Origin: Melaminivora jejuensis
GTDB lineage: Bacteria; Pseudomonadota; Gammaproteobacteria; Burkholderiales; Burkholderiaceae_C
NCBI RefSeq assembly: GCF_017811175.1
Contig: NZ_JACWIJ010000002.1
Coordinates: 2,790,001-2,854,000, forward strand
Reading direction: 5' to 3'
DNA length: 64,000 nucleotides
Both the position numbers and the translations under genes were made by a program. Positions 1 to 8,687 of this stretch are shown here, one piece after another. Below the pieces are notes generated by a model. The model saw only the letters and a program-made list of their open reading frames with translations. It had not been told where the DNA came from and made no database searches. How positions within the stretch are numbered: the stretch's first letter is position 1; each line of letters opens with the position of its first letter.

Positions 1-1
1 C

Positions 2-235
2 GCCTGCTTGCTGCTGTGCGCGGCGCTGGCGGCCTGCGATCCGCGCCCGGCGGACAAGCCGCTGCAGCCCACGGCGCCGCCCGTGCCCAGCCCTTCGGCC
101 ACGGCGGCACCAGCACCAGCACCAGCACCAGCGCAGGCCAGACTCGGTATTTATACGAAAAGTGCCTCAAACCCTTTACCAGCAAGCGCTGACAGCTACT
201 ACAAATATAGCAACAGGTTGATTCTCTGCGGCTGA
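2..235 (+). CDS. Lipoprotein, 5' end cut by window edge
   Basis: The frame is already open at the window edge. It reads a hydrophobic stretch ending in a lipobox (LAAC, Cys about 10 codons in), so this is the signal peptide and short body of an exported lipoprotein whose start lies outside. The mature part is low-complexity Ala/Pro, with a hexanucleotide GCACCA run near 110-135. The last ~22 codons are encoded by a copy of the dispersed repeat (169-205), so the natural C-terminus may have been replaced. No function can be assigned. It resembles the small lipoprotein at 6048-6482 only in architecture. Confidence 0.6.
   Translation, partial: ACLLLCAALAACDPRPADKPLQPTAPPVPSPSATAAPAPAPAPAQARLGIYTKSASNPLPASADSYYKYSNRLILCG
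169..205 (-). repeat. Dispersed repeat, copy 1
   Basis: Contains AGCAAGCGCTGACAGCTA preceded by AAACCCTTT, the inverse orientation of the AGCTGTCAGCGCTTG family seen twelve times in this window. It lies inside the 3' end of the lipoprotein reading frame. Confidence 0.75.
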
Positions 236-245
236 TGCACCCACG

Positions 246-275
246 AAAAAAGCCGGCGCCCGCAGCAGGCCCGGC
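246..275 (-). terminator. Rho-independent terminator of the cytochrome c peroxidase gene
   Basis: Read on the minus strand, a GC-rich stem (GCCGG with CCGGC, plus three inner pairs GGC/GCC after a one-base bulge) is followed directly by TTTTTT. It lies about 50 bases after the peroxidase stop codon, where a terminator is expected. Confidence 0.7.
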
Positions 276-322
276 CTTCATGGTGCAGCGCGGCGGCAGC
301 TGCGCCGCTCAGCCCTTGTGCC

Positions 323-1342
323 TCAGTCGAACGGCTGGGGGCGCTTGGTCTTGTCGCTGGACGGCGGCAGGATGGGCAGCACGATCTGGGGCTGCTCGCC
401 GGTCAGCGTCTTCAGGAAGGCCACGATGTCAGCGTTTTCCTGCTCGCTGAACTTGCGCCCGAGCTGGATGCGGCCCATGGTGTCCACGGCCTGGGCCAGC
501 GTATCGGCGGCGCCGTCGTGGAAGTAGGGGTAGGTCAGCTCGACGTTGCGCAGCGTCGGCACCTTGAAGTTGAAGCGCTCGGCGTCGTTCTTGGTCACGG
601 CGTAGCGGCCTTCCGCCGGGTTGTCGGTCTGGTAAGGCTCGACCAGGCCCATCTTCTGGAACGAGGTACCGCCCAGGTTGGGGCCGTTGTGGCAGGCCAC
701 GCAGCCCGAGCCCTTGAACAGCTCGTAGCCGCGCAGCTCCTGCGCGTTGATGGCCTGCTTGTCGCCCTTGAGCCATTTGTCGAAGCGCGCATTGGGCGTG
801 ACCAGGGTTTCCTCGAAAGCGGCGATGGCCGTGGTCACTTCGTTGATGGTCAGCTTGTCGTGGCCGAAGACCTGCTTGAACTCGGCCACGTACTGCGGGA
901 TGGAGCGCAGCATGTCCAGCGCCAGGTCATGGGTGAAGGCCATCTCGCCCGGGTTGGCGATCGGCCCGCCGGCCTGCTCGCGCAAATCCTTGGCGCGGCC
1001 GTCCCAGAACTGCGCCATGTTCAGGCTGGAGTTGAGCACCGTGGGCGAGTTGATCGGCCCTTTTTGCCAGTTGTGGCCGATGGAGGTCTTGAGGTTGTCC
1101 GAGCCGCCCATGCTCAGGTTGTGGCAGGAGTTGCACGAGATGAAGCCCGAGCGCGACAGGCGCGGGTCGAACCACAGCTTCTTGCCCAGCTCGGCCTGGG
1201 CAGCGTTGACGTTTCGGGCCGGCTCGATGGGCTGCACCGGCTCGGCAGCGCGCGCCGGGGCCAAGGCCAGCATGGCGGCGGCGGACACGGCGCCCAGCAC
1301 CAAGCGCAGGACGGGGGACTTGAACAGGGGTTTATCTCGCAT
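323..1342 (-). CDS. Di-haem cytochrome c peroxidase (CcpA/MauG family)
   Basis: 339 residues, periplasmic. A signal peptide (about residues 1-33, ending ALAPARAA) is followed by two c-type haem motifs, CNSCH at residues 70-74 and CVACH at 214-218, the layout of bacterial di-haem peroxidases that reduce H2O2 with electrons from cytochrome c. The start was chosen at the ATG in front of MRDKPLF because it has a GGAG ribosome site about 10 bases upstream and gives a proper signal peptide; the longer frame to 1441 adds a non-signal segment. Monocistronic, with a terminator at 246-275. MauG-like oxidases have the same two motifs, so the exact substrate is not settled. Confidence 0.9.
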   Translation of the reverse strand: MRDKPLFKSPVLRLVLGAVSAAAMLALAPARAAEPVQPIEPARNVNAAQAELGKKLWFDPRLSRSGFISCNSCHNLSMGGSDNLKTSIGHNWQKGPINSPTVLNSSLNMAQFWDGRAKDLREQAGGPIANPGEMAFTHDLALDMLRSIPQYVAEFKQVFGHDKLTINEVTTAIAAFEETLVTPNARFDKWLKGDKQAINAQELRGYELFKGSGCVACHNGPNLGGTSFQKMGLVEPYQTDNPAEGRYAVTKNDAERFNFKVPTLRNVELTYPYFHDGAADTLAQAVDTMGRIQLGRKFSEQENADIVAFLKTLTGEQPQIVLPILPPSSDKTKRPQPFD

Positions 1343-1493
1343 GGGGCACTCCACTCGTATCGTTGTATGGGTGCAGGGCAACGAGGCCGCTGCAACCCCA
1401 TTCTTCGGGAATACCCTGGGCTGCACTTTGACTTGAGGCAAAGCAAGACTATTTTTTCAACAGGGTCTTTGCCGCCCTTCGGCCCTGCCTTTT

Positions 1494-2381
1494 TCAGCGC
1501 CCGCGCAGCAGGCGCACGGCGTGCGGCAGGGACTGCGCCTCGGGCAGGAAGTGCTGCAGCGCCGCGCCCAGCACGGCGGCGCACAGGGTGGCGCCCAGCA
1601 GCGGCTTCCAGGTCAGGCGCACGGCGGCGCCCAGCCAGCCGGCGCGCTCGGCGCCCATGGCGGCGCGCGCCGCCGCCACCGAGAACGCCAGCTCCACGGC
1701 CACCGCCAGCAGCACCTCGGAGCTGAAATACAGCCAGGCCAGGGTGCCGGCGCCCGTCAGCAGCGCTGCGCCCAGCAGGAAGATGGCCAGCACCGGCACG
1801 ATGACCACCGCGCCCTCGTCCACGCCGGACACCGCCTCCAGCGCCCCGCCGGCGGCATCGCCCAGGCTGCCGCCACCCGCCTCCAGGCCACTGCCGCCGT
1901 CGAACAGACCGACCTGCGCTGCCCCGGCGCTGTCGAACTGCCCGCTGGCCCCGCCGCCGGCAAAGCGTCCGCCGCCACCGCTGCCCCAGGAGCCGCTCCC
2001 CGCACTACCGCCTGCACTGCCGCCGGCGCGCCCGTCGCCTACCGGCCAGCCGCCATCGAGCCAGGCGTCGCCGCCGCGCCCCCACCGATCCGGGCGGCGC
2101 ACCAGCCAGCCGGCCCACAGGCGCAGCACCAGCAGATAGGCCAGATAGCCCGCGCCCAGCGTGAGCAGGTAGCGCAGCGCCAGCGACTGCACGCCCAGCG
2201 TGCGCAGCACGTGCGCGCTGCTCCACATCAGCACCAGCGTGAAGCTGCCGATGAGCAGGCCATGCAGGCGCAGCGCATGGCGCCGCTGCAAACCGTCGGC
2301 CAGCGGCGCACGCTGGCGCGCCTGCAGCCGGCGCCAGTTCGAGCGTGGCCCGGGGGAGTCTGGCCGGGTGCTGCGGGGCAT
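1494..2381 (-). CDS. Hypothetical membrane protein with glycine-rich centre
   Basis: 295 residues. Two N-terminal membrane helices (about residues 40-60 and 70-95) are followed by a roughly 75-residue Gly/Ser/Ala-rich linker and then two or three more helices (about 195-275). I do not recognise a family. The start lies 22 bases after the stop of the alanine racemase gene on the same strand, so the two are probably co-transcribed. The glycine-rich loop is low complexity. Confidence 0.65.
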   Translation of the reverse strand: MPRSTRPDSPGPRSNWRRLQARQRAPLADGLQRRHALRLHGLLIGSFTLVLMWSSAHVLRTLGVQSLALRYLLTLGAGYLAYLLVLRLWAGWLVRRPDRWGRGGDAWLDGGWPVGDGRAGGSAGGSAGSGSWGSGGGGRFAGGGASGQFDSAGAAQVGLFDGGSGLEAGGGSLGDAAGGALEAVSGVDEGAVVIVPVLAIFLLGAALLTGAGTLAWLYFSSEVLLAVAVELAFSVAAARAAMGAERAGWLGAAVRLTWKPLLGATLCAAVLGAALQHFLPEAQSLPHAVRLLRGR

Positions 2382-2403
2382 GGGGCGTTGTGCGTTGGCG
2401 CTT

Positions 2404-3503
2404 TCAGTCGCCCTCGACGCTCACCGGCACGCGCGGCGCCAGGGCGCACATCAGCTCGTAGCCGATAGTGCCGGCCGCCTGCGCCACCTCGTCGATGGGC
2501 AGCAGGGCGCCGCCCGGGCCACGGCCCCACAGCGTGACGGCGCTGCCGATGCCGGCGCCGGGCACGGGGTCAGATCCACGGTCAGCATATCCATGCTGAT
2601 GCGCCCGACCAGGCGCGTGCGCACGCCATCGACCAGCACCGGCGTGCCGCTGGGCGCATGGCGCGGGTAGCCGTCGGCATAGCCGCAGGCGACCACGCCG
2701 ATGCTCATCGGCTCAGGCGCGACGAAGCGCGAGCCGTAGCCCACGGTGTCGCCGGCGTTCAGCTGCTGCACGCCGATCAGGCGCGAGGCCAGCGTCATGG
2801 CCGGCTGCAACTGCCACTCCTGCGCCGTGCGCTCGGGGTGGTCGGGCGCGCTGCCATACAGCGCGATGCCGGCGCGCACCCAGTCCAGGCGCACGCCGGC
2901 CTGCAGGCCGTGGCGCAGCAGCGCCGCGCTGTTGCAAATGCTGCGTTCGCCCGGCAGATCCTGGCTGGCGCCCTGGAACGCCGCCAGCTGATGGGCAATG
3001 CCGCGCGCGCCGTCGGCGTCGGAGAAATGCGTCATCAGCGAGATCTCGTCCACCTGCGGCAAGGCCGACAGCCGGGCAAAGGCGGCCCGAAAGCGCCCGG
3101 GCGCAAAACCCAGGCGGTTCATGCCCGAGTTCATCTTCAGGAACACCCGGTGCGGCGCGTGCGTCTTGTGCGCCGACAGCCAGTCGATCTGCGCGTCGCA
3201 ATGCACCACATGCCACAGCGACAGGCGCGAGCACAGCTCCAGGTCGCGCGGCTCGAACACGCCCTCCAGCAGCAGGATGGGGCAGCGCCAGCCGAGCTGG
3301 CGCACGCGCTGCGCCTCGGCCAGATCCAGCAGCGCGATGCCGTCGGCGGCACGCACGGCGTCCCAGACGCGCTCGATGCCGTGGCCGTAGGCATCGGCCT
3401 TGACCACGGCCCACAGGCGCGCGTCGGGCGCGGCGCGGCGCGCGCGCTCCAGGTTGGCGCGCACGGCGGCCGGGTGGATGGTGGCGTGAATGGGGCGCGG
3501 CAT
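2404..3503 (-). pseudogene. alr: Alanine racemase, frame broken near the 3' end
   Basis: PLP-dependent L/D-alanine racemase feeding peptidoglycan synthesis. The N-terminal PLP-lysine motif (AVVKADAYGHG, residues ~32-42) and the substrate-loop region are intact, and the start at MPRPIHATIH matches family N-termini. After residues [10 protein letters not shown] the annotated frame runs into non-homologous sequence, while the family C-terminus ([10 protein letters not shown]...[17 protein letters not shown]) continues in the next frame to a TGA at 2404-2406. One missing base near 2564-2569 (ACCCCG|TGCCC) explains this. As read, the protein lacks its last ~55 correct residues. It may be a sequencing indel, because alr is normally essential or important. 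Confidence 0.85.
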
Positions 3504-3643
3504 GGCAGGTCGGGCACGGGAGTCGCGAGGGGGCATTCTCACATTGACGCCGCAACCCCCGTGCTATAACCACCCGTCGCTCCCCGGAGTGCCTGGAGTT
3601 TTCAAGGTCCGCCGGCCAACGCCGACGGCACATCTCGCCCCCG

Positions 3644-4921
3644 ATGAAGCGCGGTTTCTACACCATCATGTCGGCGCAGTTTTTCAGCTCGCTGGCCGAC
3701 AACGCCCTGTTCGTGACCGCCGTGGAGCTGCTGCGTACCAGCGGCGCGCCCGAGTGGCAGCGCGCCGCGCTAGTGCCGATGTTCGCGCTGTTCTACGTCG
3801 TGCTGGCTCCTTTCGTCGGCGCCTTTGCCGACTCGCAGCCCAAGGGCCGCGTCATGTTCATCAGCAACGCCATCAAGGTGGTCGGCTGCCTGATGATGCT
3901 CTACGGCTCGCACCCGCTGCTGGCCTATGCCGTGGTCGGCCTGGGCGCGGCGGCGTATTCGCCCGCCAAGTACGGCATCCTGACCGAGCTGCTGCCGGCC
4001 TCGCAACTGGTGCAGGCCAATGGCTGGATCGAGGGGCTGACCATTGCCTCCATCATCCTGGGCGTGCTGCTGGGCGGGCAGCTGGTGGCGCCGCACATCT
4101 CGGGCATCTTGCTGGCGCTGGACTTTCCGCTGATCGACTTCGGCATCGACCTGCCCGCCGAGTCCGCCATCATGGCCCTGGTGCCCATCTACGGCCTGGC
4201 GGCCTGGTTCAACCTGCGCATCCCGCGCACCAACGTGGAACTGCGCCCCATGCCGCGCAACCCGCTGGCACTGCTACCCGATTTCTGGACGTGCAATGGC
4301 CGGCTGTGGCGCGACCGGCTGGGGCAGATCTCGCTGTCCACGACCACGCTGTTCTGGGGCGTGTCGGGCAATCTGCGCTACATCGTGCTGGCCTGGAGCG
4401 CTGCCGCGCTGGGCTATGGCGTGACGCAGGCCTCGGCGCTGGTCGGCGTGGTGGCCATCGGCACTGCCGCAGGCGCCATCCTGGCCTCGACCCGCATGAG
4501 GCTGGACACGGCCACGCGCGTCATCCCGCTGGGCATTGCCATGGGCGTGTTCGTGATGCTGATGAACGTCATCCACAGCATCTGGCTGGCGATACCGTTT
4601 CTGATCATCCTGGGCGCTCTGGGCGGCTTTCTGGTCGTGCCCATGAATGCGCTCCTGCAGCACCGCGGGCACAACCTGATGGGCGCGGGCCGCTCCATCG
4701 CCGTGCAGAACTTCAACGAGCAGGCGGCCATCCTGGGCATGGGTGCGTTCTACAGCCTGTCCACCAGGTTCGGCCTGTCGGCCTTTGGCGCCATCACCAT
4801 CTTTGGCCTGCTGGTGGCCGTGGTCATGTGGTTGATCGGGCGCTGGCACCGCTACAACCTGCGCTGCCACGCCCGGGAGATGGAGCAGCTGCTCGCCATC
4901 GCCCGCAGCGATCAGCACTGA
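3644..4921 (+). CDS. lplT: Lysophospholipid transporter LplT
   Basis: 425-residue major-facilitator protein of the inner membrane that flips lysophospholipids. The opening MKRGFYTIMSAQFFSSLADN and the segment AYSPAKYGILTELLPASQLV are typical of LplT, followed by about twelve hydrophobic helices. It is divergent from alr, a neighbourhood common in Burkholderiales. Here it stands without the acyltransferase fusion partner (Aas) found in enterics. The dispersed repeat copy 2 follows the stop codon. Confidence 0.9.
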   Translation: MKRGFYTIMSAQFFSSLADNALFVTAVELLRTSGAPEWQRAALVPMFALFYVVLAPFVGAFADSQPKGRVMFISNAIKVVGCLMMLYGSHPLLAYAVVGLGAAAYSPAKYGILTELLPASQLVQANGWIEGLTIASIILGVLLGGQLVAPHISGILLALDFPLIDFGIDLPAESAIMALVPIYGLAAWFNLRIPRTNVELRPMPRNPLALLPDFWTCNGRLWRDRLGQISLSTTTLFWGVSGNLRYIVLAWSAAALGYGVTQASALVGVVAIGTAAGAILASTRMRLDTATRVIPLGIAMGVFVMLMNVIHSIWLAIPFLIILGALGGFLVVPMNALLQHRGHNLMGAGRSIAVQNFNEQAAILGMGAFYSLSTRFGLSAFGAITIFGLLVAVVMWLIGRWHRYNLRCHAREMEQLLAIARSDQH

Positions 4922-4938
4922 CCGCCTCTCCAAAACTC

Positions 4939-4988
4939 CTTTTTTTATAGCTGTCAGCGCTTGCCAGTCAAGGGCTAGAGGCATTTTT
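4939..4988 (+). repeat. Dispersed repeat, copy 2
   Basis: TTTTTTTATAGCTGTCAGCG, then CTTGCCAGTCAAGGGCTAGAGGC and a T run. It fills nearly all of the gap between lplT and the EamA gene and is the best preserved copy in the window. Confidence 0.85.
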
Positions 4989-5002
4989 GACATGAATTCT
5001 TC

Positions 5003-5878
5003 ATGAAGACACCACTGCCCGTCCTGGCCTTGCTGTTCAACGCCCTGATCTGGGGCCTGGCCTGGTGGCCGTTCCGGCAGATGCTGGACGCCGGCCTGCA
5101 TCCGCTGTGGGCCACGGCGCTGATGTATGCCGCTATCGTGGCGGTGCTGACGCTGGCGCGCCCGGGCATCTGGGCGCAGGCGCGCGCCGTGCCGGCCCTG
5201 CTGCTGCTGGCCTTCAGCTCGGGGCTGAACAACGTGGCCTTCAACTGGGCAATCTCGATTGGCGACGTGGTGCGCGTCATCCTGCTGTTCTATCTGATGC
5301 CGGCCTGGGCCGTGCTGCTGGCCTGGCGCATCCTGGGCGAGCGGCCCACCCCCGCAGCGCTGGGCCGCCTGGCGCTGGCCTTTGCCGGCGTGCTGCTGGT
5401 GCTGTGGCCGCAGGGCGCGGGCGCCAGCGCCCGGCTGTCGGCCACGCTTGGCCTGGCCGATGGGCTGGCGCTGCTGGGCGGCTTCATGTTCGCGCTGACC
5501 AACGTGCTGCTGCGGCGGATGCAGGCCGTGCCCAGCCAGGCGCGCATGTTGGCCATGTTCGTCGGCTGCTGCGCCATGGCACTGCTGGCAGCCCTGGGCG
5601 GGCAGGCCCTGGCGCTGGTGCCGGCGTTTCCGGCCTTCGATGCGCGCTGGGCGCTGGCGGCGGCGGGCCTGGCCGTACTGCTGATGGTGGGCAACTGGGC
5701 GCTGCAGTACGGCGCAGCGCGCCTGGCTGCCGGCACCACGGCGGTGGTCATGTTGTCGGAAGTGGTCTTTGCCAGCGGCTCGTCCATGCTGGCCGGCAGC
5801 GCCCAGCCGACGGCGCAGACCCTGCTGGGCGGCGCTCTGGTAGTGGGCGCGGCACTGCTGGCGGCGCTGCGGCGGTGA
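5003..5878 (+). CDS. EamA-family (DMT) transporter
   Basis: 291 residues with about ten hydrophobic helices arranged as two EamA repeats (residues ~6-135 and ~148-290), the drug/metabolite transporter superfamily. The opening LLFNALIWGLAWWPFRQM and YLMPAWAVLLAWRILGERP are characteristic. Substrate unknown; family members export amino acids, nucleotides or small metabolites. No clear ribosome site precedes the ATG, which lies just downstream of a dispersed repeat. Confidence 0.85.
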   Translation: MKTPLPVLALLFNALIWGLAWWPFRQMLDAGLHPLWATALMYAAIVAVLTLARPGIWAQARAVPALLLLAFSSGLNNVAFNWAISIGDVVRVILLFYLMPAWAVLLAWRILGERPTPAALGRLALAFAGVLLVLWPQGAGASARLSATLGLADGLALLGGFMFALTNVLLRRMQAVPSQARMLAMFVGCCAMALLAALGGQALALVPAFPAFDARWALAAAGLAVLLMVGNWALQYGAARLAAGTTAVVMLSEVVFASGSSMLAGSAQPTAQTLLGGALVVGAALLAALRR

Positions 5879-6047
5879 GGGGAGGTTGTGCGTTGTGCGT
5901 TTGTTCACGCTCAACCGCAACCCTCGGCGGGCCTACAGCCGCCAGCGCCCACGCCTGACGCGGGAATCAGGCCGGCCCGGCACGCACCGGGCGCCGGCAG
6001 CGGCCAGCATCGGGCGGACATCCATCCAAACCTCAGGAGAGCCGCCC

Positions 6048-6482
6048 ATGTCCCGCCAGCCCCCCTTCGCCCGCGCCACCTGGCCCCGCCTGTGCCTCGC
6101 CCTGCTGGTAGCCGCCTCGGCCTTTGCCAGCGGCTGCAACCGCCGTGACGAGACCCCGCCCACGGCCAACCAGCCAGCGCTGCGCGACCTGCCCAGCGCC
6201 GCCGAGCCAGCCCCGGCCACAGCCGCCAACGTGCCGCCGCCCGCTGCCGCCGATGCCTCCGACGCATCCGGGACGGCGACCGCCCTGCCCTCTGACCCGG
6301 CCACGCCCTCGGAGGGCAACCGCAGCCCGGCGCAGGGCGACGCCACGCCAGTGCCGGCGCCCGAGCAGGGCGAGCGCGCCGCCGTCAACCCCGCCGGCAC
6401 CAGCACCAGCTCGCCAGCCCTGATGGGGCCGGGCACGGGCGATGCCTCGGGCAGCCCGGCCAGCAGTAGCAGCGCCCGCTGA
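6048..6482 (+). CDS. Small low-complexity lipoprotein
   Basis: 144 residues. A signal peptide (MSRQPPFARATWPRLCLALL...) ends in the lipobox ASGC, and the mature chain is Ala/Pro/Ser/Thr/Gly-rich without recognisable domains. The start was placed at the ATG preceded by CAGGAGA; the longer open frame to 5886 has no signal features. Likely an outer-membrane-anchored or periplasmic unstructured lipoprotein. Function unknown. Confidence 0.6.
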   Translation: MSRQPPFARATWPRLCLALLVAASAFASGCNRRDETPPTANQPALRDLPSAAEPAPATAANVPPPAAADASDASGTATALPSDPATPSEGNRSPAQGDATPVPAPEQGERAAVNPAGTSTSSPALMGPGTGDASGSPASSSSAR

Positions 6483-6489
6483 GTCCGCC

Positions 6490-7101
6490 TCAGGCGCCCG
6501 TCGCAGGCGCCTCGGGTGCCTCGGGTGCTTCAGGCGTTTCAGGTATCTCGGATGCTGCCTCCTGCGCCGGCGCCGCGCGCAGCCGGCGCGCCCGTGCCAG
6601 CTGCTGGGTGACCTGGCGCCTGTCCATCCCGTACATGTCGGCAAAGTGCTCGGGCGTGGCGCCACTGGCCTCGAAGGCGCGCAGCAGCGCTTCGGCCCGG
6701 GCATCACGCTCGGCGACTTCGGCAAAGGCCTCGTCGAGCAGCGCATTGGCGCGCTCATCGCGCCCGCGCACCAGCGCGTCGTAGGCGTCCCGCGTCAAGC
6801 CGCTGGTCTCGAAAGCCTGGGCGATGCGCCGGCGCAGCTTAGTCGCCAAGTCCTCCCCATCGCGCGGGCGGCGGCGGCGAAACACTTCCAGCAGCGCATG
6901 ATGGACATGCTCGGGCGCCATGGCCTCGACCGCCTGGCCCGACAGGTCGTGGCGCTGCTGGCCGCTGGCCACCGCCGTCAGGTAGCGCGTGGAGCGCGTG
7001 TGCTGCGCCAGCGCCAGCTTCAAATCGTCCTTGGCGATGGCCTCGCCATGCGCAGCCAGCAGGTCATGGAAGATGCCGCGCTTGAGCGGCAGCGGCTGCA
7101 C
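6490..7101 (-). CDS. ProQ/FinO-domain RNA-binding protein, N-terminus out of frame
   Basis: Contains the FinO/ProQ fold signature QPLPLKRGIFHDLLAAHGE at the start and TRSTRYLTAV, followed by a helical tail and a C-terminal PETPEAPEAPE repeat. ProQ-family proteins bind structured sRNAs and mRNAs. The listed start is a GTG; the same frame upstream continues the conserved fold (HPLLEQLAQWHPQLFG) but has no start codon before a stop near 7344. A plausible Ala/Pro-rich N-terminus begins at the ATG at 7471 (MNHPANTPPP) and can be joined by two one-base shifts, one of them at the C-rich run near 7152-7161. The true gene is probably 6490-7471. Confidence 0.75.
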   Translation of the reverse strand: MQPLPLKRGIFHDLLAAHGEAIAKDDLKLALAQHTRSTRYLTAVASGQQRHDLSGQAVEAMAPEHVHHALLEVFRRRRPRDGEDLATKLRRRIAQAFETSGLTRDAYDALVRGRDERANALLDEAFAEVAERDARAEALLRAFEASGATPEHFADMYGMDRRQVTQQLARARRLRAAPAQEAASEIPETPEAPEAPEAPATGA

Positions 7102-7642
7102 GCCGAACAGCTGCGGGTGCCACTGCGCCAGTTGCTCCAGCAGCGGATGGCGGGGCGGGGGCCAGCGGGCGGTCGCGCGGCTGGTGCGCTCGCAGCTCCC
7201 GGCCCGGCAGCGCCGCCCGCCACGCCAGGGGCGCCCCGGCCCCGGCGGCGCTGGCCACCACGGCGGGCGGCGCGGCGCTCTGGCGCCCCCGCAGCAGCTG
7301 CCTGCCCGGCTGGGCCGGCTGCGGCCTGGGTGGCTGGCGCTGTGTCAGGCACAGTGCCAGACGCGGCGTTGTCTGGGCCTGGCGCAGCCGCTGCCGGCTC
7401 GGCGGCGCCAGGGGAACGGCAGCCAGCTCGGCGCTGGGCTGCGGCGGGGGAGTATTCGCGGGATGGTTCATGGCTCAACCGCTACGGCGGCGTGGCGCGC
7501 TGGCGCCTGTGGTCGATGAAAGAAAAGCCCGCCATCATGCCAGCGCCCGCAGCATCACCCGGTTGCACAAGGGCCATGGCAGCTGCCATCGGCAGAGTCC
7601 GAGTAAGACAGGCAACGATACGTAAAAACCGATGGCGCATTT

Positions 7643-7648
7643 TAAAAT
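7643..7648 (+). promoter_or_regulatory. Candidate -10 element (TAAAAT)
   Basis: TAAAAT lies 7 bases before the ATG at 7656, a spacing that would give a leaderless or near-leaderless transcript of the lipoprotein/GGDEF-EAL operon. No convincing -35 was identified. Confidence 0.3.
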
Positions 7649-7655
7649 TGCTCCG

Positions 7656-8687
7656 ATGCGCCCATCCGCCCCGCTGCCTCCGAACCCTCCCTCACCCCTG
7701 CCTGCCCCCCCGCGTCGAGGCTGGAAGGCCCTGGCGCTGGCCGGTTTCGTCGGCCTGGCGCTGGCAGCGGGCTGCGGTGCGCGCCATGAGGCCCCGTTGA
7801 GCATTGGCACCAACACCTGGGTGGGCTACGAGCCGCTGTACCTGGCACGCGATCTGGGCCTGCACGAGGGCCTGGCGCTGCGCCTGGTGGAGCTGGGCTC
7901 GACCACCCAGGCCATGGACGCGCTGCGCGTGGGTTCGCTGGATGTGGCCGGGCTGACGCTGGACGAGACGCTGACCCTGCTGCACGAGGGCGTGCCCATC
8001 AGCGTGGTCTGGGTCATGAACATCTCCGCCGGCGCCGACGCCGTGCTGGCGCAGGCCGATGTGCCTGACCTGGCCAGCCTGCGCGGGCGGCGCATCGGCG
8101 TCGAGCAGACCGCCCTGGGCGCCTATATGCTCGACGCCGCGCTGCGCCACGCCGGCCTGAAGGCCGAGGACGTCACCATCGTCCCGCTGCCCGTGGACGA
8201 GCATGTCAGCGCCTGGAGCACCGGCGCCGTCGATGCGCTGGTCACCTTCGACCCGCCGCGCCAGATGCTGCTGGACACCGGCGCACGCACCATGTTCGAC
8301 AGCCGGCAGATCCCCGGCCAGATCGTCGATGTGCTGGTGGCACGGCGTGCGGCACTGCAGTGCTGCGCGGCGCGCATCGCCCAGCTGATCGCCAGCCAGC
8401 AGCAGGCGCTGGCCCATCTGCAAGCGCAGCCCCAGGACGCCCTGCAGCGCATGGCGCCGCGCCTGGGCCTGTCGCCCGAGGGCGTGGCCGCAGCCCTGGC
8501 TGGCATGGAGCTGCCCGATGGCGCAGCCAACCAGCGCCTGCTGGCCGGGGCCAACCCGCCGCTGGCGCAGACTGCCGGGCAACTGATGCAGGCCATGTGG
8601 CAGCAGGGCCTGCTGCCGCGCCAGCCCGATCTGGGCCAGCTCATCGACGATCGCTTCGCCCACACCAGCGCGGAGCAGACGCCATGA
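7656..8687 (+). CDS. NMT1/SsuA-like substrate-binding lipoprotein
   Basis: About 343 residues. A proline-rich leader, hydrophobic signal (ALALAGFVGLALAAGC) and lipobox Cys are followed by a type 2 periplasmic binding fold: NTWVGYEPLYLARDLGLHEG at the start of the mature domain and LRGRRIGVEQTALGAYMLD in the hinge region, typical of nitrate/sulfonate/thiamine-precursor binding proteins. No permease or ATPase is adjacent. Instead the gene overlaps the next one, a GGDEF-EAL protein, by four bases (ATGA), which suggests it is the periplasmic sensor for that protein. I prefer the ATG at 7656 because a TAAAAT box lies between it and the earlier ATG at 7632. Confidence 0.8.
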   Translation: MRPSAPLPPNPPSPLPAPPRRGWKALALAGFVGLALAAGCGARHEAPLSIGTNTWVGYEPLYLARDLGLHEGLALRLVELGSTTQAMDALRVGSLDVAGLTLDETLTLLHEGVPISVVWVMNISAGADAVLAQADVPDLASLRGRRIGVEQTALGAYMLDAALRHAGLKAEDVTIVPLPVDEHVSAWSTGAVDALVTFDPPRQMLLDTGARTMFDSRQIPGQIVDVLVARRAALQCCAARIAQLIASQQQALAHLQAQPQDALQRMAPRLGLSPEGVAAALAGMELPDGAANQRLLAGANPPLAQTAGQLMQAMWQQGLLPRQPDLGQLIDDRFAHTSAEQTP

